DNA of 64,000 nucleotides, taken from NCBI RefSeq assembly GCF_042665525.1, contig NZ_JBHTCQ010000001.1:248001-312000 (forward strand), in the 5' to 3' direction. The first letter of the stretch is position 1. The number at the start of each line of letters is the position of its first letter. Source of the DNA: Allobogoriella alba (GTDB lineage Bacteria; Actinomycetota; Actinomycetes; Actinomycetales; Actinomycetaceae). The translations under genes were made by a program, and so were the position numbers. Shown here in pieces: positions 8,875 to 16,897 of this stretch. The notes beneath the pieces were generated by a model that worked only from the letters and a program-made list of their open reading frames with translations, ran no database searches and had not been told where the DNA came from.

Positions 8875-10941
8875 ATGCGCCGTCGCCTGCTCTCCGCCCT
8901 GCTCGCTGCCGGTCTCACCGCCGCGCTCGCCCCGTCCGCGACGGCGGCCACCGCACCACCGGCAGACCCGGTGGAGCTGACGCTGCTGGCCACCACGGAC
9001 ACGCACGGTCACGTCTACAACTGGGACTACTTCGCCGGCGCGGAGTACGAGGGAGACGAAGCCCTCGGGCTGGCGCGGGTCTCGACCGTGGTGAACGAGG
9101 TCCGCGAGCGGGAGGGCGAGGAGTCCGTGGTCGTGGTCGACAACGGCGACGCGATCCAGGGCACGCCACTGACCTACTACTACGGCATGGGCGACGGCGC
9201 GCAGGGCGTCCTCGACGGGACGACGACCCACCCGATGGCTCAGGCGTTCAACCTCATCGGATACGACGCCCAGGCGGTCGGGAACCACGAGTACAACTAC
9301 GGCCTCGAGATGCTCGAGACGTACGAGCAGGACCTGCAGATGCCGCTGCTGGCGGCGAACGTCGTGGACGTCGCCACCGGCGAGCCGTACCACGAGCCCT
9401 ACACGCTCATCGACCGCGAGATCAACGGCGAGGAGGTCACCGTCGGCGTGCTGGGCCTGGTCACGCCCGGGGTGCGGATCTGGGACCGTCAGCACGTCGA
9501 GGGCGTGCTGGAGTTCCAGGACATGGTGACCGCCGCCCGGCAGTGGGTGCCCGAGGTCCAGGAGCAGGCCGACGTCGTCGTGGTCGTCGCGCACACCGGC
9601 CAGGGCACCGTCGCCGACTCCGCCTACGACCCGGCTGACCTCAACGAGGACGTCGCCGGGAACATCGCCCGCATGGTGCCTGGCATCGACGTGCTCGTCG
9701 CCGGGCACAGCCACCAGGACATGCCGGAGACGGTGGTGGAGAACGTCGAGGGTGAGCAGGTGCTCATCACCCAGCCGAGCTACTGGGCGGGCAGCGTCAC
9801 CGAGACCACGCTGAGCCTGGTGGCCGACGGAGACGGCGGCTTCGACGTCGACTGGGCACAGGCGCCGCCCGCGGTGGTCAACCACTACGGCAGCGGTTCG
9901 GCGGACGACCCGGCCGTGCTGGAGGAGCTCGCGGACGAGCACGACACCACGGTCGAGTACGTCAACACGCCCGTCGCGGAGTCGGTCACGGAGCTGCGTG
10001 CGGAGACCTCCCGCTACGAGGACACGCCGATCATCGACTTCATCAACCACGTGCAGCAGACGACGGTCGAGCAGGCACTGGTCGGCACTGAGCACGAGGG
10101 CGTCCCGGTCATCTCCCAGGCGTCCCCGTTCTCCCGGACGGCCGTCTTCCCGGAGGGCGACGTCACGATCCGGGACATCGCCGGGCTGTACATCTACGAG
10201 AACACCCTCCGTGGCGTGGAGATCACCGGCGCCCAGCTGCGTGACTACCTCGAGTACTCGGCGCGGTACTTCGTCCAGACCGACGTCGGGGCCGAGTTCG
10301 ATCCCGAGTCCGGCACCAACGCCGTGTACGACGACCGCCCGGAAGGCGTGCCCGACTACAACTACGACGCGATCTCGGGGCTGGAGTACGTCATCGACGT
10401 CTCCCGGCCGGTCGGGGAGCGCATCGTCGCGCTGTCCCACCCGGACGGCGGCGAGGTGGCCGACGACGACGTGTTCGTCATGGCGATCAACAACTACCGG
10501 CAGTCCGGCGGCGGGGCGTTCCCGCACGTGGCCGACGCCCCGGTGGTCTACGACGAGCTGCTGGAGATCCGCCAGCTCCTGGTCGACTGGGCGTCCGGCC
10601 GCGGCGTCATCGACCCGGCGGACTTCTTCGTCGAGAACTGGGCGCTCACGACGGAGCCCCTCGCCGAGGAGCCGACCGACGATCCGACCGAGGAGCCGAC
10701 CGACGGCGCCACCGAGGAGCCGACCACGGACGATCCGACGGCGGAGCCCACCGGCGGCCCGACGGCGGACCCGACCGACGAAGCCGCCGCGGGACCCACG
10801 GACGACGCCACGGACCCGCCGCTCAGCGCCCTGCCCGAGACCGGTACGGGCTCCGTCGGCGGCGCGCTGGGGATCGCCGCCCTCGCGTTGCTCGCCGTCG
10901 GCGCGCTGATGCTGGCCGTCAAGCGGCGCGCGGGCCGCTGA
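8875..10941 (+). CDS. cell-wall-anchored 5'-nucleotidase/cyclic-nucleotide phosphodiesterase (LPXTG)
   Basis: This 688-residue extracellular enzyme has a signal peptide (residues 1-~25, cleaved near ATA-AT). Its N-terminal metallophosphatase has the two-metal motifs TTDTHGH, DNGDAIQGTP, VGNHEYNYG, VVAHTG and AGHSHQDM. The 5'-nucleotidase C-terminal domain follows (~350-560). A Pro/Thr/Asp/Glu-rich spacer of EEPTDDPT-like repeats (~585-650) leads to LPETG, a hydrophobic helix and KRRAGR, a sortase sorting signal. It likely releases phosphate and nucleosides from extracellular nucleotides. A GAGGGAA ribosome site precedes the ATG. Confidence 0.92.
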   Translation: MRRRLLSALLAAGLTAALAPSATAATAPPADPVELTLLATTDTHGHVYNWDYFAGAEYEGDEALGLARVSTVVNEVREREGEESVVVVDNGDAIQGTPLTYYYGMGDGAQGVLDGTTTHPMAQAFNLIGYDAQAVGNHEYNYGLEMLETYEQDLQMPLLAANVVDVATGEPYHEPYTLIDREINGEEVTVGVLGLVTPGVRIWDRQHVEGVLEFQDMVTAARQWVPEVQEQADVVVVVAHTGQGTVADSAYDPADLNEDVAGNIARMVPGIDVLVAGHSHQDMPETVVENVEGEQVLITQPSYWAGSVTETTLSLVADGDGGFDVDWAQAPPAVVNHYGSGSADDPAVLEELADEHDTTVEYVNTPVAESVTELRAETSRYEDTPIIDFINHVQQTTVEQALVGTEHEGVPVISQASPFSRTAVFPEGDVTIRDIAGLYIYENTLRGVEITGAQLRDYLEYSARYFVQTDVGAEFDPESGTNAVYDDRPEGVPDYNYDAISGLEYVIDVSRPVGERIVALSHPDGGEVADDDVFVMAINNYRQSGGGAFPHVADAPVVYDELLEIRQLLVDWASGRGVIDPADFFVENWALTTEPLAEEPTDDPTEEPTDGATEEPTTDDPTAEPTGGPTADPTDEAAAGPTDDATDPPLSALPETGTGSVGGALGIAALALLAVGALMLAVKRRAGR

Positions 10942-10944
10942 GGG

Positions 10945-11943
10945 TCAGCGTTCCCACGCCGTCGTCCGGTCCCGCAGGTCCGTGACCCCGGCCCTGCCCG
11001 ACGGCGAGAGGGTGACCACCCGCTCGCCCGGCCGCAGCCGAGGATCGGACCTGTAGCGCGCGGCCAGCTCCGCCACGGCGCCGACGTCGCCCGCGTCGGC
11101 CGCCACCAGCAGGGCGGCGAGCTCGTCCGCGAGAGCGTCGAAGGCCTCGGGCTCCATGTCGGCGCCGGGGACACCCGCGGCGACGGCGCGTGCCGTGACC
11201 TCACCGCCGGCCCAGATCAGCCGCGGCCCCCACAGGTCCCACAGCAGCAGCTCGTCGCGTTGCCGGTGGGCGAGCTCGAGCATCACGTAGTCGCGTACGA
11301 GGTCCTTGCCGATGAGCTCGGTCCCGCTGACGCCGTAGGTGGTCGGGTCGGCGTCTCCCGACCGGATGGCCCGCCACACCTCGGCGGCCGTCTCGAACGG
11401 GGCGCCCGGCCCGGTGGGCATGTCGTGGACGTCGAAGTCGAAGTCGGCCGGGTCGAGCTCCGGGTCGGACCGCACCCAGCGGCCGGAATCGGCGTCCCAT
11501 CGTTCGACGACGACATGGTCGCCATGGAAGGCCGGCTCGAAGTAGCCGGCGAACCCGATCCGGGAGCGGGCGGGGATCGCGTGGGCACGGAGCACCGAGA
11601 CCGCGAGCAGCGTGTGGTCGCGGCAGCACCCGGCGACCTGCCGCGGCAGGTCGCGCGGCATCTCCAGCGGTCCGGCCTGCCGCTCGGCGGCGGCGTCCAG
11701 GACGGCGGAGAGCCAGCGGCGGTCGATGTCGTGCTGCTGCTCGTCGGTCAGCGTGGGTGAGCCGGCCCGGTAGTGCACGACCGCCGAGCAGGCCGCCCGG
11801 TGCAGGCTCGCCGGGTCGGGTTCGACCGCGGCGACGGCAGCGCTGTGCGCGCCCGGGTCCGAGTAGGGCGACTGCGTGGCGTATTCGGCGAGGCCGGGTG
11901 GGCCGGCAACTGTGCCGGCTACGGTGCCGGCGGGCTTGTCCAT
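10945..11943 (-). CDS. transglutaminase-like domain protein
   Basis: A 332-residue cytoplasmic protein with the transglutaminase/protease-like core: Cys in QVAGCCRDHTLLAVSVLRAHAIPARSRIGF, His in FHGDHVVVERWD, and Asp in RWVRSDPELD. This CxDxxxL...IPAR pattern is typical of the bacterial family; targets are unknown. The ATG at 11943 was preferred; an in-frame GTG at 11961 would add six residues and neither has a strong ribosome site. It converges on the nucleotidase with only 3 bp between the stops. Confidence 0.72.
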   Translation of the reverse strand: MDKPAGTVAGTVAGPPGLAEYATQSPYSDPGAHSAAVAAVEPDPASLHRAACSAVVHYRAGSPTLTDEQQHDIDRRWLSAVLDAAAERQAGPLEMPRDLPRQVAGCCRDHTLLAVSVLRAHAIPARSRIGFAGYFEPAFHGDHVVVERWDADSGRWVRSDPELDPADFDFDVHDMPTGPGAPFETAAEVWRAIRSGDADPTTYGVSGTELIGKDLVRDYVMLELAHRQRDELLLWDLWGPRLIWAGGEVTARAVAAGVPGADMEPEAFDALADELAALLVAADAGDVGAVAELAARYRSDPRLRPGERVVTLSPSGRAGVTDLRDRTTAWER

Positions 11944-12003
11944 GTCTTCATCGCACCGCACGGCGCGGCTCCGCGCAAGCAGTTTGCCGCACGCTGTCGC
12001 CGC

Positions 12004-12282
12004 TCAGCCGGGTTCGCCGCGGCGCTTGCGGCGGATGACCACCACGAGGTCGACCAGCGCGGTCACCGCCAGCAGCGCAGGCAGGACCACCAACGGCCAC
12101 GGCGCGCCGATGCGCCAGGCCCACACCGCGAGCAGGATCCCCGCGACCAGGCCGACGTCCGCGAGGATCAGGCGGAGGCTGAGCGCGCTGCGTGCCCGCG
12201 GCGCGCCACCGATGCCCGACGTCGGGTCGTGGTGGTCCGGCAGCCCGCGGCGGTACCGCTCGCGCTCGTCCGAGCCGTCCAT
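12004..12282 (-). CDS. small membrane protein, DUF6343-like
   Basis: A 92-residue protein with a charged N-terminus containing HHDP and then ARSALSLRLILADVGLVAGILLAVWAW, followed by a second hydrophobic helix and a basic tail (VVIRRKRRGEPG). The 'RSALxLRLxLAxxGL' pattern with two helices resembles DUF6343, a small actinobacterial membrane family without known function. A TAGCGT -10 box lies 6 nt upstream of the ATG, so it is probably transcribed leaderless as a single gene. Confidence 0.65.
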   Translation of the reverse strand: MDGSDERERYRRGLPDHHDPTSGIGGAPRARSALSLRLILADVGLVAGILLAVWAWRIGAPWPLVVLPALLAVTALVDLVVVIRRKRRGEPG

Positions 12283-12369
12283 ACGGGCACGCTAGTGAGC
12301 CGGCCGGGTGGGCGCACGGCGAGGCCGGCGCGCCGTCTCGCCGCTCTCGACGACGCCCGGCGCGGACCG

Positions 12370-12415
12370 CAGACCGCGTGGAATCGCCGTCGTCGCGGTC
12401 TGTGAATCCGTTCAC
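12370..12415 (+). promoter_or_regulatory. hairpin plus palindrome upstream of the M23 peptidase
   Basis: A perfect 9-bp inverted repeat (CAGACCGCG ... CGCGGTCTG, 15-nt loop) abuts GTGAA-TCCG-TTCAC, a second palindrome at 12402-12415. A TACTGT hexamer at 12456-12461 could be the -10 box of the peptidase gene, which would make these sites promoter-proximal operator DNA. The remainder of 12283-12537 shows no gene. Confidence 0.35.
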
Positions 12416-12537
12416 GTCGTGGCCCACATCATGGAAATCCGCGGCTGCGCCTGCGTACTGTGCCGCGACGCTTCCTGCCCGGACCCCGCGAGCGACCCTC
12501 CCTCCTCGTGGCCGGGCTCGACCTGGAGGACAGGCCC

Positions 12538-13371
12538 ATGGCCGGTAGCCGCGAGACGCAGGCGCCCCGACGACCGGGCGCCCCTGCGGCGACCCGTCGC
12601 GCCCTGCTCGCGAAGGCCGGGGTCCTCCTCTCCCTCGGCTTCATGACCGCCGGCACCGCGCTCATCAGCGCGGACGCCGAGGCGGAGGCGCCACGGGCCG
12701 AGGCGGAGGCGCCGCAGCCCGAGACCCGGATCCGGACGGAGCCGAGCGCGCTGGACGTCCTCGACGAGGCGGCGGCCACCGCCCGGACGCCGGAGACCCT
12801 CGCCGCCTCACCGCTGTCCAGCCGCCTCGCGGAGGTGCGCGCCGCCTCCCGGGCCAGCGCCCGGCAGGCACTGCCGGAGGAGTCGAGCGCGGGCGCCGAC
12901 GGCACCGTCGCCGCCATGGTCGACGAGCCCGAGGTGATCATGCCCCTCGCCGCCGGCACGTACCGCAACACCTCCGGCTACGGCTACCGGCAGCACCCCC
13001 TCGGAGGCGGCTCCGGCATGCACACCGGCACCGACTACTCCGCGCCGATCGGCACGCCGATCCACGCCATCGCGGACGGCGTCGTCACCCACGCCGGCGA
13101 GGGCATCGAGGGCCGCTCCAGCATGCTCGTGATCATCGAGCACGAGATCGACGGCGCGCTCGTGGAGAGCTGGTACGTGCACATGTACCCCGAGGACGTC
13201 TACGTCCAGACGGGTCAGGCGGTCGACGCGGGCGACATCATCGCGGGGGTCGGCAACAACGGCTACTCCACGGGACCGCACCTGCACTTCGAGATCCACC
13301 AGAACGGCGAGACCGTCGACCCGCTCCCGTGGCTGGAGGCCATGGAGGCCGTGGACGTCGGCGAGCTCTGA
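12538..13371 (+). CDS. secreted M23 family metallopeptidase
   Basis: A 277-residue LytM-type endopeptidase that cuts peptidoglycan cross-bridges. The N-terminus has a basic stretch and hydrophobic segment (RRALLAKAGVLLSLGFMTAGTALI), then an Ala/Glu-rich linker. The catalytic domain (~140-270) has the zinc ligands in HTGTDYSAP and GPHLHFEIH. The ATG at 12538 is preceded 7 nt upstream by GGAGGA; an in-frame ATG 26 codons earlier lacks such a site. The gene stands alone and converges with the phosphodiesterase. Confidence 0.88.
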   Translation: MAGSRETQAPRRPGAPAATRRALLAKAGVLLSLGFMTAGTALISADAEAEAPRAEAEAPQPETRIRTEPSALDVLDEAAATARTPETLAASPLSSRLAEVRAASRASARQALPEESSAGADGTVAAMVDEPEVIMPLAAGTYRNTSGYGYRQHPLGGGSGMHTGTDYSAPIGTPIHAIADGVVTHAGEGIEGRSSMLVIIEHEIDGALVESWYVHMYPEDVYVQTGQAVDAGDIIAGVGNNGYSTGPHLHFEIHQNGETVDPLPWLEAMEAVDVGEL

Positions 13372-13387
13372 GCACGTCCGGACCCTC

Positions 13388-14320
13388 TCAGGCCGGCTGG
13401 TCCAGGATGAGCGCCTCGACCGCGGCCTCGTCGAAGTAGAGGACCGGCTCACCGTCCTGCAGGTGGGTCACCACCTGCGGGGTCACCGTGAGGTTCGCAC
13501 CCGGGCCGAGCTCGACCAGCGTCGCGGCGCTCCCGCGGACCGCACGCTCGGTGCCGTAGCGCACCAGCGTCTCGGTCCGGTTGGTCACGCCCGGCGTGAC
13601 GACGACCGGGATGCCGGACAGCACGCCGGTCATCGCGTGGTGGTAGTGCCCGGCGAGCATGACCCGCACGTCCGTGCCGGTCACGGCCTCGACCAGGGCC
13701 TCGGGACGGCGCAGCCGGATCGCCTCGTGCAACCGGGTGGCCGGGTGCAGCGGCGGGTGGTGGAGCACGATCACGGTGCCGCGCGGGGCGGGCTCCGCCA
13801 GGACCTCACGCAGCCAGGCGAGCGAGGCGGGTGCGAGCTCCCCGCGCCCGGCGCCGGGCACCGAGGTGTCGAGGGTGACCACGCGCAGGCCGTCGTGGAT
13901 CGAGACGCCGTCCACCGGTGCATCCGTGCGGGGGCCGTGGCGCACCTCCTCGGCGTCACCGTGGATGTCCGAGAAGCTGGCGAGGTGCCCGTCGCCCAGG
14001 ACCGCACGGAAGGGAGCGCGCCGGTCGTGGTTGCCGACCGCGAAGATCGCCGGTGCGCCGACGCCGTGCGCCCAGGAGCCGATCACCGAACGCGCCAGCT
14101 CGTAGGACTCCGGGGTGCCGTCCTCGGACACGTCGCCCGAGACCACGACGACGTCCGGCGGCTCCAGCTCGGAGCAGGCTGCCAGCACCCGCTCGGTCGC
14201 GGCGAGGGTGTCGACGCCGTTGTGCCGCCCCTCGGCCAGGAAGTGGGTGTCGGACAGGTGCAGGATGCGGACGACGTCGGCCACCTCGCCGGTCGGTCCC
14301 GCCACGGTCTCGGATGTCAC
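13388..14320 (-). CDS. metallophosphoesterase (class III cyclic-nucleotide phosphodiesterase-like)
   Basis: A 310-residue calcineurin-like phosphoesterase with all metal motifs in order: LHLSDTHF, VVVSGDVSEDG, AVGNHD, VLHHPP and LAGHYHH. This arrangement resembles Rv0805/CpdA-type enzymes, which hydrolyse 2',3'- or 3',5'-cAMP, though many members act on other phosphodiesters. The start is GTG, with a TAGATA -10-like box 7 nt upstream, consistent with a leaderless transcript. Confidence 0.85.
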   Translation of the reverse strand: MTSETVAGPTGEVADVVRILHLSDTHFLAEGRHNGVDTLAATERVLAACSELEPPDVVVVSGDVSEDGTPESYELARSVIGSWAHGVGAPAIFAVGNHDRRAPFRAVLGDGHLASFSDIHGDAEEVRHGPRTDAPVDGVSIHDGLRVVTLDTSVPGAGRGELAPASLAWLREVLAEPAPRGTVIVLHHPPLHPATRLHEAIRLRRPEALVEAVTGTDVRVMLAGHYHHAMTGVLSGIPVVVTPGVTNRTETLVRYGTERAVRGSAATLVELGPGANLTVTPQVVTHLQDGEPVLYFDEAAVEALILDQPA

Positions 14321-14392
14321 ACCGTCGTATCTACCAGATGCGTGTGACGCCCCCGTGAACCAGCACTGCCGGAGCCACGCGGTGTGCCCGGC

Positions 14393-14851
14393 TCAGCCGG
14401 CGGACTTCTCCCGCACCTGCCGCTGGATCCGGCCGAGCATCCCGGCCATGCCCCGCAGCCGCAGCGGGCTGACCGCGCGGGAGAGACCCAGCTGCTCGGA
14501 GACGTCGGCGGGCACCGTCAGCACGTCCGCCGCGCTCAGCCCGTCCAGCCCTTCGTGGAGGATGCCGGCGAACCCGCGGGTGGTGGGCGCCTCCTCAGGC
14601 GCGGAGAAGAACAGGCGGACCTGGGCGTCGTCGCCGCTGCCCTCGACCTCGGCGATCACGAAGATCGGCGACTGGCACTCCGGCACCGGCTCCAGCAGCT
14701 CCGGGTGGTCGGCGTACCGCTCGGGCAGCGCCGGCAGGCTCCGGCTGAAGTCGAGCAGCATCTGCAGCCGCTCCGGCTCGGGCACCGCGTTGAAGTCCTC
14801 GACGATCGCGGCGAAGCCGTCCGGCAGGGCCGTCGTCGCGTCGGCGGTCAT
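14393..14851 (-). CDS. sufE: SufE family Fe-S/sulfur-transfer protein
   Basis: A 152-residue SufE protein that accepts persulfide sulfur on a conserved Cys (Cys59 in PVPECQSPIFV) and passes it on for Fe-S cluster assembly. The surrounding LLDFSRSLPALPERY and the late GFAGILHEGLDGLSAADVL match the family. Its ATG overlaps the rhodanese stop (ATGA), so a sulfurtransferase and its likely acceptor are translated together; this pairing is common in actinobacteria. Confidence 0.9.
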   Translation of the reverse strand: MTADATTALPDGFAAIVEDFNAVPEPERLQMLLDFSRSLPALPERYADHPELLEPVPECQSPIFVIAEVEGSGDDAQVRLFFSAPEEAPTTRGFAGILHEGLDGLSAADVLTVPADVSEQLGLSRAVSPLRLRGMAGMLGRIQRQVREKSAG

Positions 14852-15747
14852 CGGCCGCGGACCTCCCCCGGCTCCTCCCCGACGGCGATCGGCACGCGCA
14901 CCGCATTGCCCCACTCGGTCCACGAGCCGTCGTAGTTCTTGACGTCCGCGAAGCCCAGCAGGTGCTGCAGCACGAACCAGGTGTGGCTCGAGCGCTCACC
15001 GATGCGGCAGTAGGCGATGACCGGCTCGGACGGCCGCAGCCCCTGCTCCCGGAGGTAGATCGCCTCCAGCGCCTCCCGGTCCTTGAACGTGCCGTCCTCG
15101 TTCGCGGCCTTCGCCCACGGGACGGAGCGCGCACCGGGGATGTGCCCGCCGCGCAGGCTCGCCTCCTGCGGGTAGTCCGGCATGTGGGTGCGTTCGCCGG
15201 TGTACTCCTGCGGCGAGCGGACGTCGACGAGCTGGCCGCCGAGGAAGGCGAGGACCTCGTCCTTGTACGCCCGCACGTGGGTGTCGTCCCGCTCCACCAC
15301 CGGGTAGTCGGCCCCCGCGGGTGCCGGCACGTCGGTGGTCATCTCCCGGCCCTCGGCCTGCCAGGCGGCCCGGCCGCCGTCGAGGAGCCGCACGTCGGGG
15401 TGCCCGAACAAGGTGAAGACCCACATCGCGTAGGCCGCCCACCAGTTGTTCTTGTCGCCGTAGATGACCACGGTGGACTCGCGCGTGATGCCCTTCGCGG
15501 ACATGAGCCGCGCGAAGCCCTCACCGTCGACGTAGTCGCGGGAGACCGGGTCGTTGAGCTCGGTGTGCCAGTCCACCTTCACCGCACCCGGGATGTGTCC
15601 GGTCTCATAGAGCAGCACGTCCTCGTCGGACTCGACGACGGCGAGACCCGGCTCTCCGAGGTGCTCGGCCAGCCACATGGTGCTGACCAGCCGCTCCGGG
15701 TGGGCGTATGCGGCGAACTTGGGGTTGTCGTCCTGCGGCAGTGCCAT
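14848..15747 (-). CDS. thiosulfate/3-mercaptopyruvate sulfurtransferase (two rhodanese domains)
   Basis: A 299-residue tandem rhodanese. The first domain (~1-140) is the inactive structural repeat; the second has the active loop AYCRIGERSS with catalytic Cys247. The CRIGERSS loop is typical of the actinobacterial CysA/SseA group that moves sulfane sulfur from thiosulfate to thiols. It is the promoter-proximal gene of a two-gene operon with sufE. Confidence 0.9.
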   Translation of the reverse strand: MALPQDDNPKFAAYAHPERLVSTMWLAEHLGEPGLAVVESDEDVLLYETGHIPGAVKVDWHTELNDPVSRDYVDGEGFARLMSAKGITRESTVVIYGDKNNWWAAYAMWVFTLFGHPDVRLLDGGRAAWQAEGREMTTDVPAPAGADYPVVERDDTHVRAYKDEVLAFLGGQLVDVRSPQEYTGERTHMPDYPQEASLRGGHIPGARSVPWAKAANEDGTFKDREALEAIYLREQGLRPSEPVIAYCRIGERSSHTWFVLQHLLGFADVKNYDGSWTEWGNAVRVPIAVGEEPGEVRGR

Positions 15748-15771
15748 GACGCCTCCGAGGGTCGTGGGTGG

Positions 15772-16191
15772 TCAGGCGCCGAGCTGGTCGGCCAGGTTCT
15801 GGACCTCGTCGGCAAGCGCCTCGAGGGTGTCGCGCGCCGGGCCGTCGACGGCGTCGGTCGCGGCGGAGAGCTGGTCCCGAGCGTCCGCCAGGGCCGTGCG
15901 GGCGCGCTGCACCTCCGCGTCCGCGGCGTCGGACGTGGCGGCCTCGCGGGCGGCCGCGATCGCGTCGGTGGCGGTGCCGATGGCGCGTTGGGCGAGCGCC
16001 CGCGCCTCGGGGGACTCACCGGAGAGCTGGTCGCGGGCGTCCTCGACGGCGGAGTTCGCCTCGTCGACGGCCTGGCCCAGCTGCTCACCCACGTCTCCGG
16101 CTGAGCAGCCGGCGAGCAGCAGGGCGGCGGACGCGGCCGCGACGGCGAACCGGCCGGCGCGGGTCGGGCGGGTGTCGTTCGTACGACGCAC
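15772..16191 (-). CDS. small helical lipoprotein
   Basis: A 139-residue secreted lipoprotein. The GTG start is set by a GAGGAGG ribosome site 5 nt upstream. A signal peptide (VAAASAALLLAGC) ends in a lipobox LLAGC, followed by an Ala/Asp/Gln-rich region with heptad-like spacing (EDARDQLSGES..., ALADARDQLSAATDA) that predicts an alpha-helical bundle or coiled coil. No enzymatic motif is visible. It lies 24 bp upstream of the rhodanese-sufE pair on the same strand, which could be coincidental. Confidence 0.72.
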   Translation of the reverse strand: MRRTNDTRPTRAGRFAVAAASAALLLAGCSAGDVGEQLGQAVDEANSAVEDARDQLSGESPEARALAQRAIGTATDAIAAAREAATSDAADAEVQRARTALADARDQLSAATDAVDGPARDTLEALADEVQNLADQLGA

Positions 16192-16384
16192 GGGAACCTC
16201 CTCGGGTCTCGTCATCACCATTGTGGGGCACCGGGCGGAACCGATGCGCGCAGCCGTGCGACGGGTCACATCCTGGGAGGCGGCGCGGCGGGTCCACCGG
16301 GGCGCCGCGTTACCGTTGAGGCGATCGGGCCGGAACCTCCACGCCGTACCGTGCGTTCCACCCACAGCCCACGAAGGAGCCCCG

Positions 16385-16771
16385 ATGCAGTGCCCCAACG
16401 ACCAGACCGCCCTCGTGATGTCCGAGCGCAAGGGGATCGAGGTCGACTACTGCCCCACGTGCCGAGGCGTGTGGCTCGACCGCGGCGAGCTGGACAAGAT
16501 CATCGACCGCAGCCTCGACGAGTACGGGCCGGCCCAGGCACCGCCGCCGGACCCGGCCGCGCAGCAGCCGCCGCCCGCGGCACCGCGCCGGCCCGCCCCG
16601 GAACCGATGGCCCCGCCGTCGGTCTACCCGCCGGAGACCGCCTACCCGCCCCGCCGGCGCTTCGGATTCGGGTCCGCCGACTCCCCCGACGAGTACGGCT
16701 ACTACGGCGACCCGCGGTACCGCCGTCGGCGCCGCAAGGAGTCGTTCCTGGGCGACCTCTTCGACTTCTGA
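16385..16771 (+). CDS. zinc-ribbon (TFIIB-type zf) protein
   Basis: A 128-residue protein with an N-terminal zinc ribbon: CPNDQTAL and CPTCRGVWLDRGELDKII, the PF13453-type 'CPxC...CPxCxGxWLDxGEL' signature. A Pro/Ala-rich linker follows, then a basic Tyr/Arg-rich tail (YYGDPRYRRRRRKESFLGDLFDF). Such proteins are small and of unknown function. It is preceded by a good ribosome site (AAGGAG). Confidence 0.82.
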   Translation: MQCPNDQTALVMSERKGIEVDYCPTCRGVWLDRGELDKIIDRSLDEYGPAQAPPPDPAAQQPPPAAPRRPAPEPMAPPSVYPPETAYPPRRRFGFGSADSPDEYGYYGDPRYRRRRRKESFLGDLFDF

Positions 16772-16788
16772 CCTCGCGGGCGTCCCGC

Positions 16789-16829
16789 AGAGCGGAAACC
16801 GCTCTCGTCCCGCTCTACATCGATATACC
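16789..16829 (+). promoter_or_regulatory. operator-like palindrome and -10 box of the arabinanase gene
   Basis: A perfect 7-3-7 palindrome, AGAGCGG-AAA-CCGCTCT (16789-16805), lies 19 bp before a TATACC hexamer (16824-16829) that fits a -10 box; the secreted GH43 gene starts 69 nt further on. A carbohydrate-responsive repressor could bind here. The hairpin could instead terminate the preceding gene, but no T-run follows. Confidence 0.4.
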
Positions 16830-16897
16830 CTGTGGCGCGTCGCTGTTGTGCCACGAGACCCCTCCCTCGTTCGACGACGAATCGAAGGAGTCCGTGC

